Source of the DNA: UBA1941 sp046329555 | GTDB lineage: Bacteria > Bacteroidota > Bacteroidia > Chitinophagales > LD1 | DNA: 64,000 nt | Direction of reading: 5' to 3' | NCBI GenBank assembly: GCA_046329555.1 | Contig: JAXLUK010000002.1 | Coordinates: 744,001-808,000 of the forward strand | Part shown: positions 1 through 8,159 of the stretch, piece after piece | Layout: each line of letters opens with the position of its first letter | How positions within the stretch are numbered: position 1 is the stretch's first letter | The notes under the pieces: generated by a model | Told to the model about the DNA's origin: nothing | The model's input: only the letters and a program-made list of their open reading frames with translations | The model's database searches: none | Made by a program: the position numbers and the translations under genes

Positions 1-194
1 CCGATCCGGTAGCTGCCATCAAATTCAGGATGGAACAAAAAGGCTATACGCAGCAGGATTTAGCAGAGATAATTGGTCAGAAAAGTCGCGCCAGCGAAAT
101 ATTAAATGGCAAGCGTAAGCTATCTCTTGAAATGATCAGACGTCTGCATGCTTACCTTAACATTCCTCCTGCTGTGCTGATTCAGCCGTATTAA
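1..194 (+). CDS. HigA-type helix-turn-helix antitoxin, C-terminal part
   Basis: The open frame enters from the left edge (first whole codon at base 3) and ends with TAA at 192-194. The visible 63 residues form an XRE/HigA-like HTH: the segment KGYTQQDLAEIIGQKSR is followed by SEILNGKRKLSLEMIRRLH, which is the recognition-helix region and linker typical of HigA antitoxins (DNA binding and autorepression of a higBA toxin-antitoxin pair). The N-terminus and any HigB toxin lie outside the window. It ends about 160 bp before the CRISPR operon on the same strand. Nothing ties it to that operon beyond location. Confidence 0.75.
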   Translation, partial: DPVAAIKFRMEQKGYTQQDLAEIIGQKSRASEILNGKRKLSLEMIRRLHAYLNIPPAVLIQPY

Positions 195-321
195 CTTAGG
201 TTGTTCCTGTAGTTCAACAGTGATCGCCCTTAAGGTTGTATTGTATGAATTTTTGATGTGGCGTGTGGCTATATCACATTATGAGAGACCTTTAACGCAA
301 AAAGAAATTTTTAGTACATTA

Positions 322-329
322 TATTTTTG
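322..329 (+). promoter_or_regulatory. Possible -7 element of the CRISPR operon promoter
   Basis: TATTTTTG fits the Bacteroidota -7 consensus TAnnTTTG and lies 25 nt before the ATG of the first operon gene at 355. No convincing -33 TTG is seen at the expected distance, so this is a weak call. The 195-354 gap is otherwise A+T-rich and empty. Confidence 0.3.
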
Positions 330-354
330 TTTAAATTCGACTTAACATTCCTAA

Positions 355-903
355 ATGAACACCACTAAGCTTTTTCTGGATACGGAATTTAGCGGGCTGC
401 ATCAAAACACCTCGCTTGTTTCATTGGCCTTGGTTGCTGAGGATGGCCGTGAGTTTTACGCGGAACTTACCGATTACGATCAAACACAGGTCTTTCCGTG
501 GCTTCAGGACAATGTACTTTCCAAACTCATTTTGACCCATGGAATCTCATTCGATAAACGGGAGAGAGGTGTATACCTAGTAGGTACGCGACAACATGTT
601 AAGACACACTTAGACTTATGGTTAAAGCAGTTTTCTGCCATCGAGATATGGTCAGATGTATTAGCCTATGACTGGGTACTATTTTGCGATTTATGGGATG
701 GCGCACGTAATCTCCCCAGCAACATATTTTATGCTCCCTTTGACTTGGCCACTATTTTTAGGATGAAGGGACTAATCAACCCGATTTCAAATTACGAAAT
801 GGATTTCGACCGATATAAATATGCCGGGATTAACGGAGACCTTCAACACAACGCGCTTTTTGATGCCAGAACGGAACTAGTTTGCTTTTCAAAAATAATG
901 TAA
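355..903 (+). CDS. DEDDh 3'-5' exonuclease (RNase AS/Rv2179c-like), type III CRISPR accessory
   Basis: 182 residues, about the length of a single exonuclease domain. Acidic motif I is LFLDTEFSGL (D9, E11), a central Asp lies in the segment around D101-D106, and motif III is LQHNALFDA with H165 and D170. Together they give a DEDDh two-metal active site. The N-terminus (DTEF, then SLVSLALVAEDGREFYAEL) resembles the RNase AS/Rv2179c group of RNA exonucleases. It is the first gene of the operon, one base before the CorA-like gene. In related CorA-containing type III loci the effector is paired with a phosphodiesterase or lyase that destroys the second messenger. By inference this enzyme may be the off-switch, cutting SAM-AMP or a similar nucleotide. 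An RNA-degrading effector role is the alternative. Confidence 0.75.
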   Translation: MNTTKLFLDTEFSGLHQNTSLVSLALVAEDGREFYAELTDYDQTQVFPWLQDNVLSKLILTHGISFDKRERGVYLVGTRQHVKTHLDLWLKQFSAIEIWSDVLAYDWVLFCDLWDGARNLPSNIFYAPFDLATIFRMKGLINPISNYEMDFDRYKYAGINGDLQHNALFDARTELVCFSKIM

Positions 904-904
904 T

Positions 905-2488
905 ATGAACAAAGAACCCATAAGCCTACATACCTTTCTTTTTCCGTTTAAGTGGGAAATCAAACAGAAGGAAGACACAACGCTTTTGTCTCTTGAAGAA
1001 AGAACCGATTTATTAAGTGTTGAACGTCTGTTGCCTGAACAATATTGGTCTCGTTTCAAATTTAAACCAGAGGCTGATGGCAACTTCAATACTTACAATG
1101 AATATGCCTATTTCTACGAACATATCAGAGACGTACTACATCTAGACCCCCAACAGAGTTTTATTAGTGGCAGGCAGTTTGTTTATAAAGGTGTAGAGCA
1201 CGCTAAGTATAACATTCAACTTATTGAAGGGTTAAAGTTCGCTTTGGAGATTCGCGAAATCACTCTAAATTTTTTAGAGAGTGGCGTAGGGGTTTTGTCA
1301 TTTCATCTAACCAATTATGATGTTGAAGATTTCAACCATATCCTTAAGATAAATGAATACGGCCGACGTATTTTCCCGCAGTTTTTAGGAGATAATGGTC
1401 GCCTCACTACTGCTACGAAGTATTCCTTCTTAGCACATGAAATCAGTCTGGAGGAATTACCTATGGCGAACATGTTGTTATCTAAAGAAGATTTTTCGTA
1501 TTACGACGAATATGTAAACATTCAGAATCAACCGTTCCGGCTACCCAATTTTATTTCAGGGTTACTCGGTTCGCACTTTAAAGGAAGTTTTAAAGAGGCA
1601 AGTTGTCACGACGCAATTATTACACCAGTGATTGATGACAGAATGTATGTGATGTGCTTATATTACAATGCTGGTTTACTGGATCAATTAAAAAAATATA
1701 ATGCTGCAACTGAAGAATATGCCTACCTGAAAAGTGATGAATGGTATCGGTTCTTATTTATAGATGACAGATCCCCAACCTGCAAGAGCATCCCTATGAA
1801 AAAGCGATTGCTTTTAAATCAGACATACGACCGGTGGATTGATAACGAGAAAGAAGGAGAGAACATCGCCCAACTGTTTGGTATTAGTCGCTATTCATTT
1901 GTTTGCATCGCGGCGGGTGGGTATTACAACAAAGAAATTCTTATTAATCATTTTAGTGCACAATATTTCCAAATACTCCTGTATGGGTTGTTTCAACGTT
2001 CCTATGTAATTAATTTTAGCGCTGAAATTGCCCGAATTACGCACCGGCTTAAGCGGAAAGCAGAGACATCAAATAAAGACCGTGCTGACATAGGCAAGCT
2101 GTATCTTTCCTATATTAAATTTGTTAATCGGATTCACTTTCGGGAAATTACCCCTCAAGAACAGGGAATCGAACTATATGATCTACTGCTAAAGACCTTT
2201 CGCCTTCCGGAACATATCGCCGACTTAAAAGACGAAGTATCAGAGCTTAATAACTATGTTGAAATGGCGCGCCAAACCGATTTAAACCGGATGGCCGCCG
2301 GATTTCTACCCTTATCTATTCTAGCATCGATTTTGGCCATAGAGGTGCTGAAAGATTTTAGCACTATGCAGTTTGCTACGGGTAAGGACATTGATTTCAT
2401 GTTTACTATTAGAGTTGTCGGGACGTTGTTTTTGATTATTGCGTCGGTTTATGTGGGGTTAAAAAATTTCAAGTTGTTAAAACGGTAA
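905..2488 (+). CDS. CorA-like membrane effector of type III CRISPR
   Basis: 527 residues: a large soluble N-terminal region (about 1-450), a helical stretch (about 430-460, NNYVEMARQTDLNRM), then two C-terminal TM helices (about 462-480 and 499-518) with a basic tail KNFKLLKR. This is the CorA topology, cytosolic funnel plus two TM helices. The GMN signature that closes TM1 in Mg2+ channels is absent, as expected for the divergent CRISPR-associated branch. Those proteins are thought to be activated by a nucleotide made by Cas10 (SAM-AMP in Bacteroides fragilis) and to disturb the membrane. The start MNKEPISLHTFLFPFKW keeps a conserved-looking N-terminus and follows the exonuclease stop by one base. 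The family call rests on topology and context; sequence similarity to classical CorA is weak. Confidence 0.7.
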   Translation: MNKEPISLHTFLFPFKWEIKQKEDTTLLSLEERTDLLSVERLLPEQYWSRFKFKPEADGNFNTYNEYAYFYEHIRDVLHLDPQQSFISGRQFVYKGVEHAKYNIQLIEGLKFALEIREITLNFLESGVGVLSFHLTNYDVEDFNHILKINEYGRRIFPQFLGDNGRLTTATKYSFLAHEISLEELPMANMLLSKEDFSYYDEYVNIQNQPFRLPNFISGLLGSHFKGSFKEASCHDAIITPVIDDRMYVMCLYYNAGLLDQLKKYNAATEEYAYLKSDEWYRFLFIDDRSPTCKSIPMKKRLLLNQTYDRWIDNEKEGENIAQLFGISRYSFVCIAAGGYYNKEILINHFSAQYFQILLYGLFQRSYVINFSAEIARITHRLKRKAETSNKDRADIGKLYLSYIKFVNRIHFREITPQEQGIELYDLLLKTFRLPEHIADLKDEVSELNNYVEMARQTDLNRMAAGFLPLSILASILAIEVLKDFSTMQFATGKDIDFMFTIRVVGTLFLIIASVYVGLKNFKLLKR

Positions 2489-2491
2489 ATT

Positions 2492-2701
2492 ATGACAATA
2501 ACATATTGTGTTTATAATGTGACTATCCTGATTTTAGTAGGTTTTATTATTGATAGATTTTGCAAGATATGGAGTCAGAAGTTGAAGCAGGCGGCCGATT
2601 TGGAAATTGAGAAAGAAAGAAGTAGGCATGGGGATAAACTGCGTGACAAACACCACGAACAGGAGCGGACGATGTTGATTCTGAACAAAATATTTAAATA
2701 G
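2492..2701 (+). CDS. Small single-TM protein with charged coiled-coil tail, between corA-like and cmr genes
   Basis: 69 residues starting three bases after the CorA-like stop, same strand. One N-terminal TM helix (about residues 5-24, VYNVTILILVGFIIDRF) is followed by a strongly charged, probably helical cytosolic tail (about 28-65, rich in K, E, R, D and H). I do not recognise a family. Position, strand and spacing suggest it is co-translated with the CorA-like effector. It could be a small subunit or regulator of the channel, by analogy with small membrane partners of other effectors; this is inference. No overlapping ORF explains the stretch better: the reverse ORF here is low-complexity shadow. 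Confidence 0.55.
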   Translation: MTITYCVYNVTILILVGFIIDRFCKIWSQKLKQAADLEIEKERSRHGDKLRDKHHEQERTMLILNKIFK

Positions 2702-2752
2702 AAGCCCTTTAAGAGGTGCATACTTCACTCAAAATAAAACACAAAAAATCGC

Positions 2753-4201
2753 ATGTATAAATTATCCTTTAAACTTAAGCAACATACGCCCATTATTCTA
2801 TTTCATGATCATGAAGGGGCAATGCTTCGATCAACTGAAGTTAAGGCGAAACTAGATAAGTTTTTAAATGTGCGCTTTGGTAACAGTTTAAGTCAATTTG
2901 CAAAAAGAGCTTCTGGTAGAATTACTGCTAGTTACGATTTTGCCCTTAGCTTTAGACCCTCGAGGCCGGTTGGTGTTTTCAAACGTACTTTAGTGGGTGA
3001 AAAGGAAGACAAGGAAAGGCCGCAGCGCTTGTGTCTTTTTAAAGAAATTAGTGGGACGATTCAAGCCAAGCACCCAGAGCTAATTTCAATACTTCAAGGG
3101 CAACTTAAAGACTTTTTTATACTGCACAACTTTGGCAAACGCACTTCAAAGGGTTACGGGTCGTTTTCTGTCGCTAATATTAACGGTAAAGAAGTGTTTT
3201 CATCTAAAGAGGATTGTATAAAAGTAATTAACGACTATTACTATTATTTAGGTTCATATACGATTAACTTAAACGACCTAGAGTTTTATACAATTTCAAG
3301 CACTCAGCTATTTGAAATTACTTCTAATGATCAAGATGTTATAAGAAAATTTAAAAGGAAGCGAGCATTTAATTTTGAGATTCCAGAAGAGTATGTTAAT
3401 GAAGGAAACATTCAAAATTATTATTATGAAAATTCGGTGGTGAATCATCTCAAGGAGATTTTCAGAAGTGCTGTCAGTATCAAATTGATAAACCTTAAGA
3501 AGGAATTTTCATCCCATGAAGTTGAGGTAAACCAATCTATACTAGAAAACATAATCAACAACCACTTACCATACAATTACTTTCACGATCTATTCAATAC
3601 GATTGATAGTTCTAATAGGATCTTAAAAAGTGGTCAAAATCCTGGAGGGAAGGAACATTATATTAAATCCAAGTTGTTTCTTTACTTTATTGAAAAAGGA
3701 GTTCGTTGGGAAAAACGAAGAATCAAGATTGCAATAAATAAATTGAGTGAAGTGCAAAGAAGGAGGCAGAGATTACAATTCGAAAACCCTCCTTCAATTA
3801 ATCGTTATATTGGAGATAACACTTGGTCTGATGATCGTAACGATGAACAAAACTACTTTTTTATTAGAGCCCTCCTTGGATTGCCGGAGTTATATGAATT
3901 TAAAACTACAGACAGACACACAAAGTTTATAGTTAAATTTAAAGGAGACGCTGCGGAACGTTTTCAATCGCCATTGATATTCAAGGTAATTGACGGCCAC
4001 ATATTTTATTGCCTTGATAAACGTTTTGACATAATAGCAGGTCAGCAGTTTAAAGTTATGTTCTCGGTTAAAACAAAGCAAGAACCTAGTACAAGTTCAG
4101 AGGAAGAGCTGTTTACGATTTGTACGCCTGCTTTTGATGATAATAGCAAACGCGCCTTTATTGAATTTTTAAAGAACTATTTCACTCATGAGCGTAAATA
4201 A
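2753..4201 (+). CDS. cmr1: RAMP protein, Cmr1-like, type III-B complex
   Basis: 482 residues. The first about 150 form a RAMP ferredoxin-like domain: beta1 KLSFKLKQHTPIILF, a segment LRSTEVKAKLDKFL in the place where RAMPs carry LRxxxxKxxLR-type helices, and a glycine-rich loop FGKRTSKGYGSF near residue 130. The remainder is a long low-similarity extension. As the one large RAMP before Cas10 in a complete cmr2-6 set it is most likely Cmr1, the subunit that caps the complex and binds the 3' part of the crRNA-target duplex. It differs from classical Cmr1 and could be a lineage-specific RAMP. Base composition is clearly A+T-rich compared with cmr3-6. It starts 51 bp after the small membrane protein and overlaps cas10 by 14 bp. 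Confidence 0.65.
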   Translation: MYKLSFKLKQHTPIILFHDHEGAMLRSTEVKAKLDKFLNVRFGNSLSQFAKRASGRITASYDFALSFRPSRPVGVFKRTLVGEKEDKERPQRLCLFKEISGTIQAKHPELISILQGQLKDFFILHNFGKRTSKGYGSFSVANINGKEVFSSKEDCIKVINDYYYYLGSYTINLNDLEFYTISSTQLFEITSNDQDVIRKFKRKRAFNFEIPEEYVNEGNIQNYYYENSVVNHLKEIFRSAVSIKLINLKKEFSSHEVEVNQSILENIINNHLPYNYFHDLFNTIDSSNRILKSGQNPGGKEHYIKSKLFLYFIEKGVRWEKRRIKIAINKLSEVQRRRQRLQFENPPSINRYIGDNTWSDDRNDEQNYFFIRALLGLPELYEFKTTDRHTKFIVKFKGDAAERFQSPLIFKVIDGHIFYCLDKRFDIIAGQQFKVMFSVKTKQEPSTSSEEELFTICTPAFDDNSKRAFIEFLKNYFTHERK

Positions 4202-5795
4202 TAATTATATCGCCTTCACTATTGGACCCATATATAGTACTTTCCAGCAAGTACGAAAAAGCCGGGAATTGTGGGCTGCTAGTTATTTGTTTTCTATGGT
4301 AGCCTATAAACTTCTTGCAAAGTTACATGCGGAAAGTCCGGGTTGTATAATATCTCCTGCATTTAACGGCGAACCTCTGGCAAAAGATATAGGGTTATAT
4401 CCTGATCGCATTTTCTGTAGGGGTAATGATAAGATAACCATGAGCTTTTGTGAAAACAAAAAATGGGAAAGCCTGAGAGAGGTAGCTCAGGAAATCACGT
4501 CAATAGAGGCGGACCAACAAGCCATTATGGATTATTTTAAGGTTATGATTGTTGGCTATAACACCGCCGAGGGCGAAAATCCCATCGCCATAGGCAATCA
4601 ATTGCTGGATACGGCTGAATTGCAACAAACATGGCGCACTGAAGATCGTGATGATGTGTTGCTTAAGTTCTTTCGACAGGTAAATAAGCAGAAAGTAAAC
4701 GAAAAAAAATGGATTACATCCCACCTTTCATTGACTGATTTCCGAGGCGAAATACGATTTGAATCAATGGCGGAAATTGCTACCAGACATTTGGCTAAAA
4801 AAAATCTGCGGCCGGATGAAAGACGCAAATATGAAGAACTGGTACAACGTTATTGCATTCAACCTGAAGATAGTGATGATGATGAGGACCGTAGCCAGTC
4901 CTCATTTATGGAGGAACTCAAAGAAGTTCTTTCAAAAACTGAGACCTTTAAAAGTCACCATAAATATGTTTGTATTGTTGAAGCAGATGGCGATCAAGTT
5001 GGCGCATACATCAATAGTATGAAAGCTGGCAAGGAGAATGGGCAACAGGATGAACAAATGTTGCAGCTATCTAAAGCCTTGGCTGACTGGGGACGTTCGG
5101 TGCAAACTAGTATTAACGAATACCGCGGAATCCCAATATATATTGGTGGTGATGATGTGTTGTTTTTCGCTCCGGTAGTTGGAGCAACTGGAAACGTCCT
5201 TACCCTCTGTCAGCAGTTAGCCGCCTCTTTCGAAAGCACCTTTAATCAGTTGCCAGCCCAAAATGACAAGACTGGTACACCAATTAAACCAACATTATCT
5301 ATTGGTGTTTCAATTACCTTTTACAAGTATCCACTTTACGAGGCCAAGAAAAAAGCGAATTCCCTGTTGTTTGAAACGGCCAAGAAATCAAGAAACACAC
5401 TGGCTATTTCGTTGCTAAAGCATAGCGGCGCATCGCTGGATTTTTGTCTGCCTCTTGATTTAACTAACAATTGTATTGCCGCAACCTTTGCAGCGTTGGC
5501 AAAAGCGGTCTTCCCTACTGAAAATTATACTACTTCTGTAATACAACATTTTCGGGAACACCTGCCCGTTTACAAGGAGCTACAGCATTTGCCGCAGACA
5601 ACAAGGACTTTAGCCGTTGCTAATTACCTATATAACCATTTCGACGACAATGAAGATTTTATCCGCAAGATTAGTGCATTTGCTAATGCCGTTTTTGATC
5701 AGCACGCGAATAAGGAAACTGAGGAGCTCATTCATCAGATTTATAGTGGACTTAGACTACTCAAATTTTTAAATGGACAAGACGATGAAAAGTAA
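4188..5795 (+). CDS. cas10: Cas10/Cmr2, cyclase-type, without HD domain
   Basis: Large subunit of the Cmr effector complex, 535 residues. The N-terminus is the Cmr2 type (FTIGPIYSTFQQVRKSRELW). The first Palm motif is VEADGDQVGAYI (D267, D269) and the second Palm holds IYIGGDDVLFF with GGDD at 320-323, so the nucleotidyl-cyclase site looks intact. There is no N-terminal HD nuclease domain, which explains the short length (Cmr2 with HD is usually 800 residues or more). The complex should therefore not cut DNA through Cas10 but should make a nucleotide second messenger on target RNA binding. With a CorA-like effector beside it, SAM-AMP or a related conjugate is a better guess than cyclic oligoadenylate; this is inference. 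It overlaps its neighbours on both sides. Confidence 0.9.
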   Translation: MSVNNNYIAFTIGPIYSTFQQVRKSRELWAASYLFSMVAYKLLAKLHAESPGCIISPAFNGEPLAKDIGLYPDRIFCRGNDKITMSFCENKKWESLREVAQEITSIEADQQAIMDYFKVMIVGYNTAEGENPIAIGNQLLDTAELQQTWRTEDRDDVLLKFFRQVNKQKVNEKKWITSHLSLTDFRGEIRFESMAEIATRHLAKKNLRPDERRKYEELVQRYCIQPEDSDDDEDRSQSSFMEELKEVLSKTETFKSHHKYVCIVEADGDQVGAYINSMKAGKENGQQDEQMLQLSKALADWGRSVQTSINEYRGIPIYIGGDDVLFFAPVVGATGNVLTLCQQLAASFESTFNQLPAQNDKTGTPIKPTLSIGVSITFYKYPLYEAKKKANSLLFETAKKSRNTLAISLLKHSGASLDFCLPLDLTNNCIAATFAALAKAVFPTENYTTSVIQHFREHLPVYKELQHLPQTTRTLAVANYLYNHFDDNEDFIRKISAFANAVFDQHANKETEELIHQIYSGLRLLKFLNGQDDEK

Positions 5796-6855
5796 CTTTC
5801 AAATCAATCTCACGCCTATAGGTCGCTATTTTTTCGGAAGTGAAAACACCTTTAGTGCAGAAGATCGCGCCGCTGGGGCGGAAGTGTCTAATTACCTGGT
5901 GCGCTCAAGGCTTTATCCTCAACAAACTACGATATTAGGTATGTTGCGGTACACTGTGCTCGAACAATTGGGGAAGTTACATGACGCACCTGAGGTGAAA
6001 AGTCATTTAGTTGGCACACGTAGCTTTTCAGAGCATACTACAACATGGGGTGTCATCGAGCGTCTATCGCCTATGTTTTTACAAATCGATGATTGTCGAT
6101 TTTTACCCGCAGGTAAACATCGGTGGTTAGACGAATCGGGCATACCGCAAACAATGAAACCGGTACGCTATGACAATAGCATTTATCCTGGCGGCAGGCC
6201 CGGTTACTTACTTGACCATTACGACCCTAAACGCCATAGTAGCGCATACTGGGAGGACGATGCCGGTGTACTTATTGATCTAAATAAGCTCTTCTCAGAA
6301 CAATTTCAGGTTGGCATAGAAAAGCCAAGACAAGGCGAAATGAAAAATGATGCTTTCTACAAACAATTTGGGTATAAAGTTAAATCAGGGGGCAAAGCCG
6401 TATCATTTGGGTGTTATGTTCACTTTAAAAATGACGAATGTCCCCTAACGGTTGGCAAGACCTATGTAGTTTCCATGGGTGCCGACCAAAGTTTGTTTTC
6501 CATGGTGGTTACAGAGACCAAACAGCCGCCTAAACTTCATGACGTAGAAAACCCCAATGGACTAGTACTTGTAAGTGATGCTATTTGCGACATGAGCGAA
6601 GTGCAAAAGCTTTGCTATAGCAGCTACACGTCAAGCGTGCCTTTTCGTTTCTTAGAAACATCTGCTAGCACTTTATACTATTATTCCAAAAGCAAGGCGG
6701 ACGCCAAAGCCATGAAACGGTCTAAAAAATATAATCTGCTTGAAAGGGGTAGCGTTCTCTTTTCAGAAACCCCGGATCAGGTCGCGGCGCTATTAAGTCA
6801 ATCAGCAGCATTTCGGAACGCTGGCTTTAATCACTTCAAAACAATTAAAATCTAA
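5773..6855 (+). CDS. cmr3: Cmr3, type III-B RAMP
   Basis: 360 residues. The N-terminus (INLTPIGRYFFGSENTF) and the segment QQTTILGMLRYTVLEQLG are typical of Cmr3, which sits at the crRNA 5'-tag end next to Cas10. It overlaps the cas10 end by 23 bp; an in-frame ATG at 5785 (MKSNFQINL) is an equally possible start and shortens the overlap to 11 bp. Length is normal for Cmr3. Four bases separate it from cmr4. Confidence 0.88.
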   Translation: MDKTMKSNFQINLTPIGRYFFGSENTFSAEDRAAGAEVSNYLVRSRLYPQQTTILGMLRYTVLEQLGKLHDAPEVKSHLVGTRSFSEHTTTWGVIERLSPMFLQIDDCRFLPAGKHRWLDESGIPQTMKPVRYDNSIYPGGRPGYLLDHYDPKRHSSAYWEDDAGVLIDLNKLFSEQFQVGIEKPRQGEMKNDAFYKQFGYKVKSGGKAVSFGCYVHFKNDECPLTVGKTYVVSMGADQSLFSMVVTETKQPPKLHDVENPNGLVLVSDAICDMSEVQKLCYSSYTSSVPFRFLETSASTLYYYSKSKADAKAMKRSKKYNLLERGSVLFSETPDQVAALLSQSAAFRNAGFNHFKTIKI

Positions 6856-6858
6856 ACT

Positions 6859-7686
6859 ATGGGTAAACAATGTTACACGGTTAAGTGCTGTACTAATCTC
6901 CATGTGGGTAGCGGCTCCTCTACCATGGGTATCATCGATCAAATGATTCAACGCGATGTAGTCACCGAGCAGCCTGCCATTTATGCCTCCTCCTTGAAGG
7001 GTGCTTTTCGCGAGTACTTTGAGGAGGGCCCTAAAAGTGGAACAATTGCCGGGTATGCTGAAAAGATTTTCGGTAAAAAAACGGCGAATGGTTCGCAGGA
7101 TAGCATGAAAGGGGGATATGTATTTACTGAGGCGTGTTTGATAGGTCTTCCCGTGGGCAGTAGCCACGATTATTACTATATAGCCACCAGTTATTTTGCG
7201 CTGAGTTTTTGGCTGAATCAAATGGAGTTATTGGGTTTACACGCTGAAGGTTTACGGCAAGAAACAGGAAAGCTCAAAGCTTTAGCGGCCGATGACAAGC
7301 CTAAGGTTTTAGGTAGAAGCGTTCAAGGATTGACTATAGGTGATTTTCAACAAGTTGACTTTTGCAAACAAGAATTTCCTCTGCTCGCACAACTTCTTGG
7401 GCCCCGCATTGTAGTTTTCTCTGACAATGACTTTAAATATCAATGCAGCGATTACGCATTGCCGGTTATTGCTCGAAACAAGCTGGAAAATGGCGAAAGC
7501 AAGAACTTGTGGTATGAACAAATTATTCCCCATCAAAGCATTTTTAGCTTCGCTACTTTTTCCGGGAACCAAATTAGTGCGCAGGATAATTTTTTAGCTG
7601 CTGTAGATGGCGAAGTGGTACAAATTGGGGCAAATGCCAGTGTTGGGTATGGATTATGTTTAATCAATAAAATGGAGTTGTTATGA
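6859..7686 (+). CDS. cmr4: Cmr4, backbone and target-RNA-cleaving subunit
   Basis: 275 residues. The motif LHVGSGSSTMGIIDQMIQRD is followed by YASSLKGAFREYF, the Cmr4 hallmark. D27 lies in the loop where Cmr4 carries the Asp that cuts target RNA every 6 nt, so RNA cleavage is likely active. The C-terminal glycine-rich loop reads IGANASVGYGLCLI. Several copies form the backbone along the crRNA. It overlaps cmr5 by 4 bp (ATGA), a sign of coupled translation. Confidence 0.92.
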   Translation: MGKQCYTVKCCTNLHVGSGSSTMGIIDQMIQRDVVTEQPAIYASSLKGAFREYFEEGPKSGTIAGYAEKIFGKKTANGSQDSMKGGYVFTEACLIGLPVGSSHDYYYIATSYFALSFWLNQMELLGLHAEGLRQETGKLKALAADDKPKVLGRSVQGLTIGDFQQVDFCKQEFPLLAQLLGPRIVVFSDNDFKYQCSDYALPVIARNKLENGESKNLWYEQIIPHQSIFSFATFSGNQISAQDNFLAAVDGEVVQIGANASVGYGLCLINKMELL

Positions 7687-8159
7687 AAAGATCTGTAACC
7701 AGGCACTTCAGCAGCGCATTAAGCGTTTTAACCGAATTGGAACAACAATGGCGCAAGTCGCAAGTTGCGGCAGGCCAAAATAAATTAAGCGCTACAGATC
7801 CTACACTGTTGGAGCAACAGGAGGCGCTAAGGCGTTTATCTGGCAGTTACCAAACCACTGTAGCCGCGTTCGGTGCGGATATAGTAACCAGTGGCTTGGT
7901 ACCCGCCCTGCAATATTACTGTGCGCCTTCTGAAAACAAGTCGAATCCAACCCGGGAAATAGTGGAGGCTGTGGCCAAAATGCTGAACAAAAAAAACGCA
8001 GCGGGTTTACGAAAAACCGCTATTGCGGCTTTGGGTAATAGAAAAGAAATAATTCAACTTACGAAAGAGGTTTGTGACGCTACAATCGCTTTAAAAATAA
8101 TGATGCGCACCTATGAATTAGAAAAAAATCAGAAAGAATTGCTGTATGAACACGAATAA
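7683..8159 (+). CDS. cmr5: Cmr5, small subunit
   Basis: 158 residues, all-helical in appearance and rich in Ala, Leu, Lys and Glu, in the standard position between cmr4 and cmr6. Small subunits form the second filament of the Cmr complex and hold the target strand. The segment GADIVTSGLVPALQYYCA resembles the conserved helix of Cmr5 proteins. The start overlaps the cmr4 stop by 4 bp and the end overlaps cmr6 by 14 bp. Sequence conservation in this family is low, so much of the call rests on order and size. Confidence 0.85.
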   Translation: MKRSVTRHFSSALSVLTELEQQWRKSQVAAGQNKLSATDPTLLEQQEALRRLSGSYQTTVAAFGADIVTSGLVPALQYYCAPSENKSNPTREIVEAVAKMLNKKNAAGLRKTAIAALGNRKEIIQLTKEVCDATIALKIMMRTYELEKNQKELLYEHE

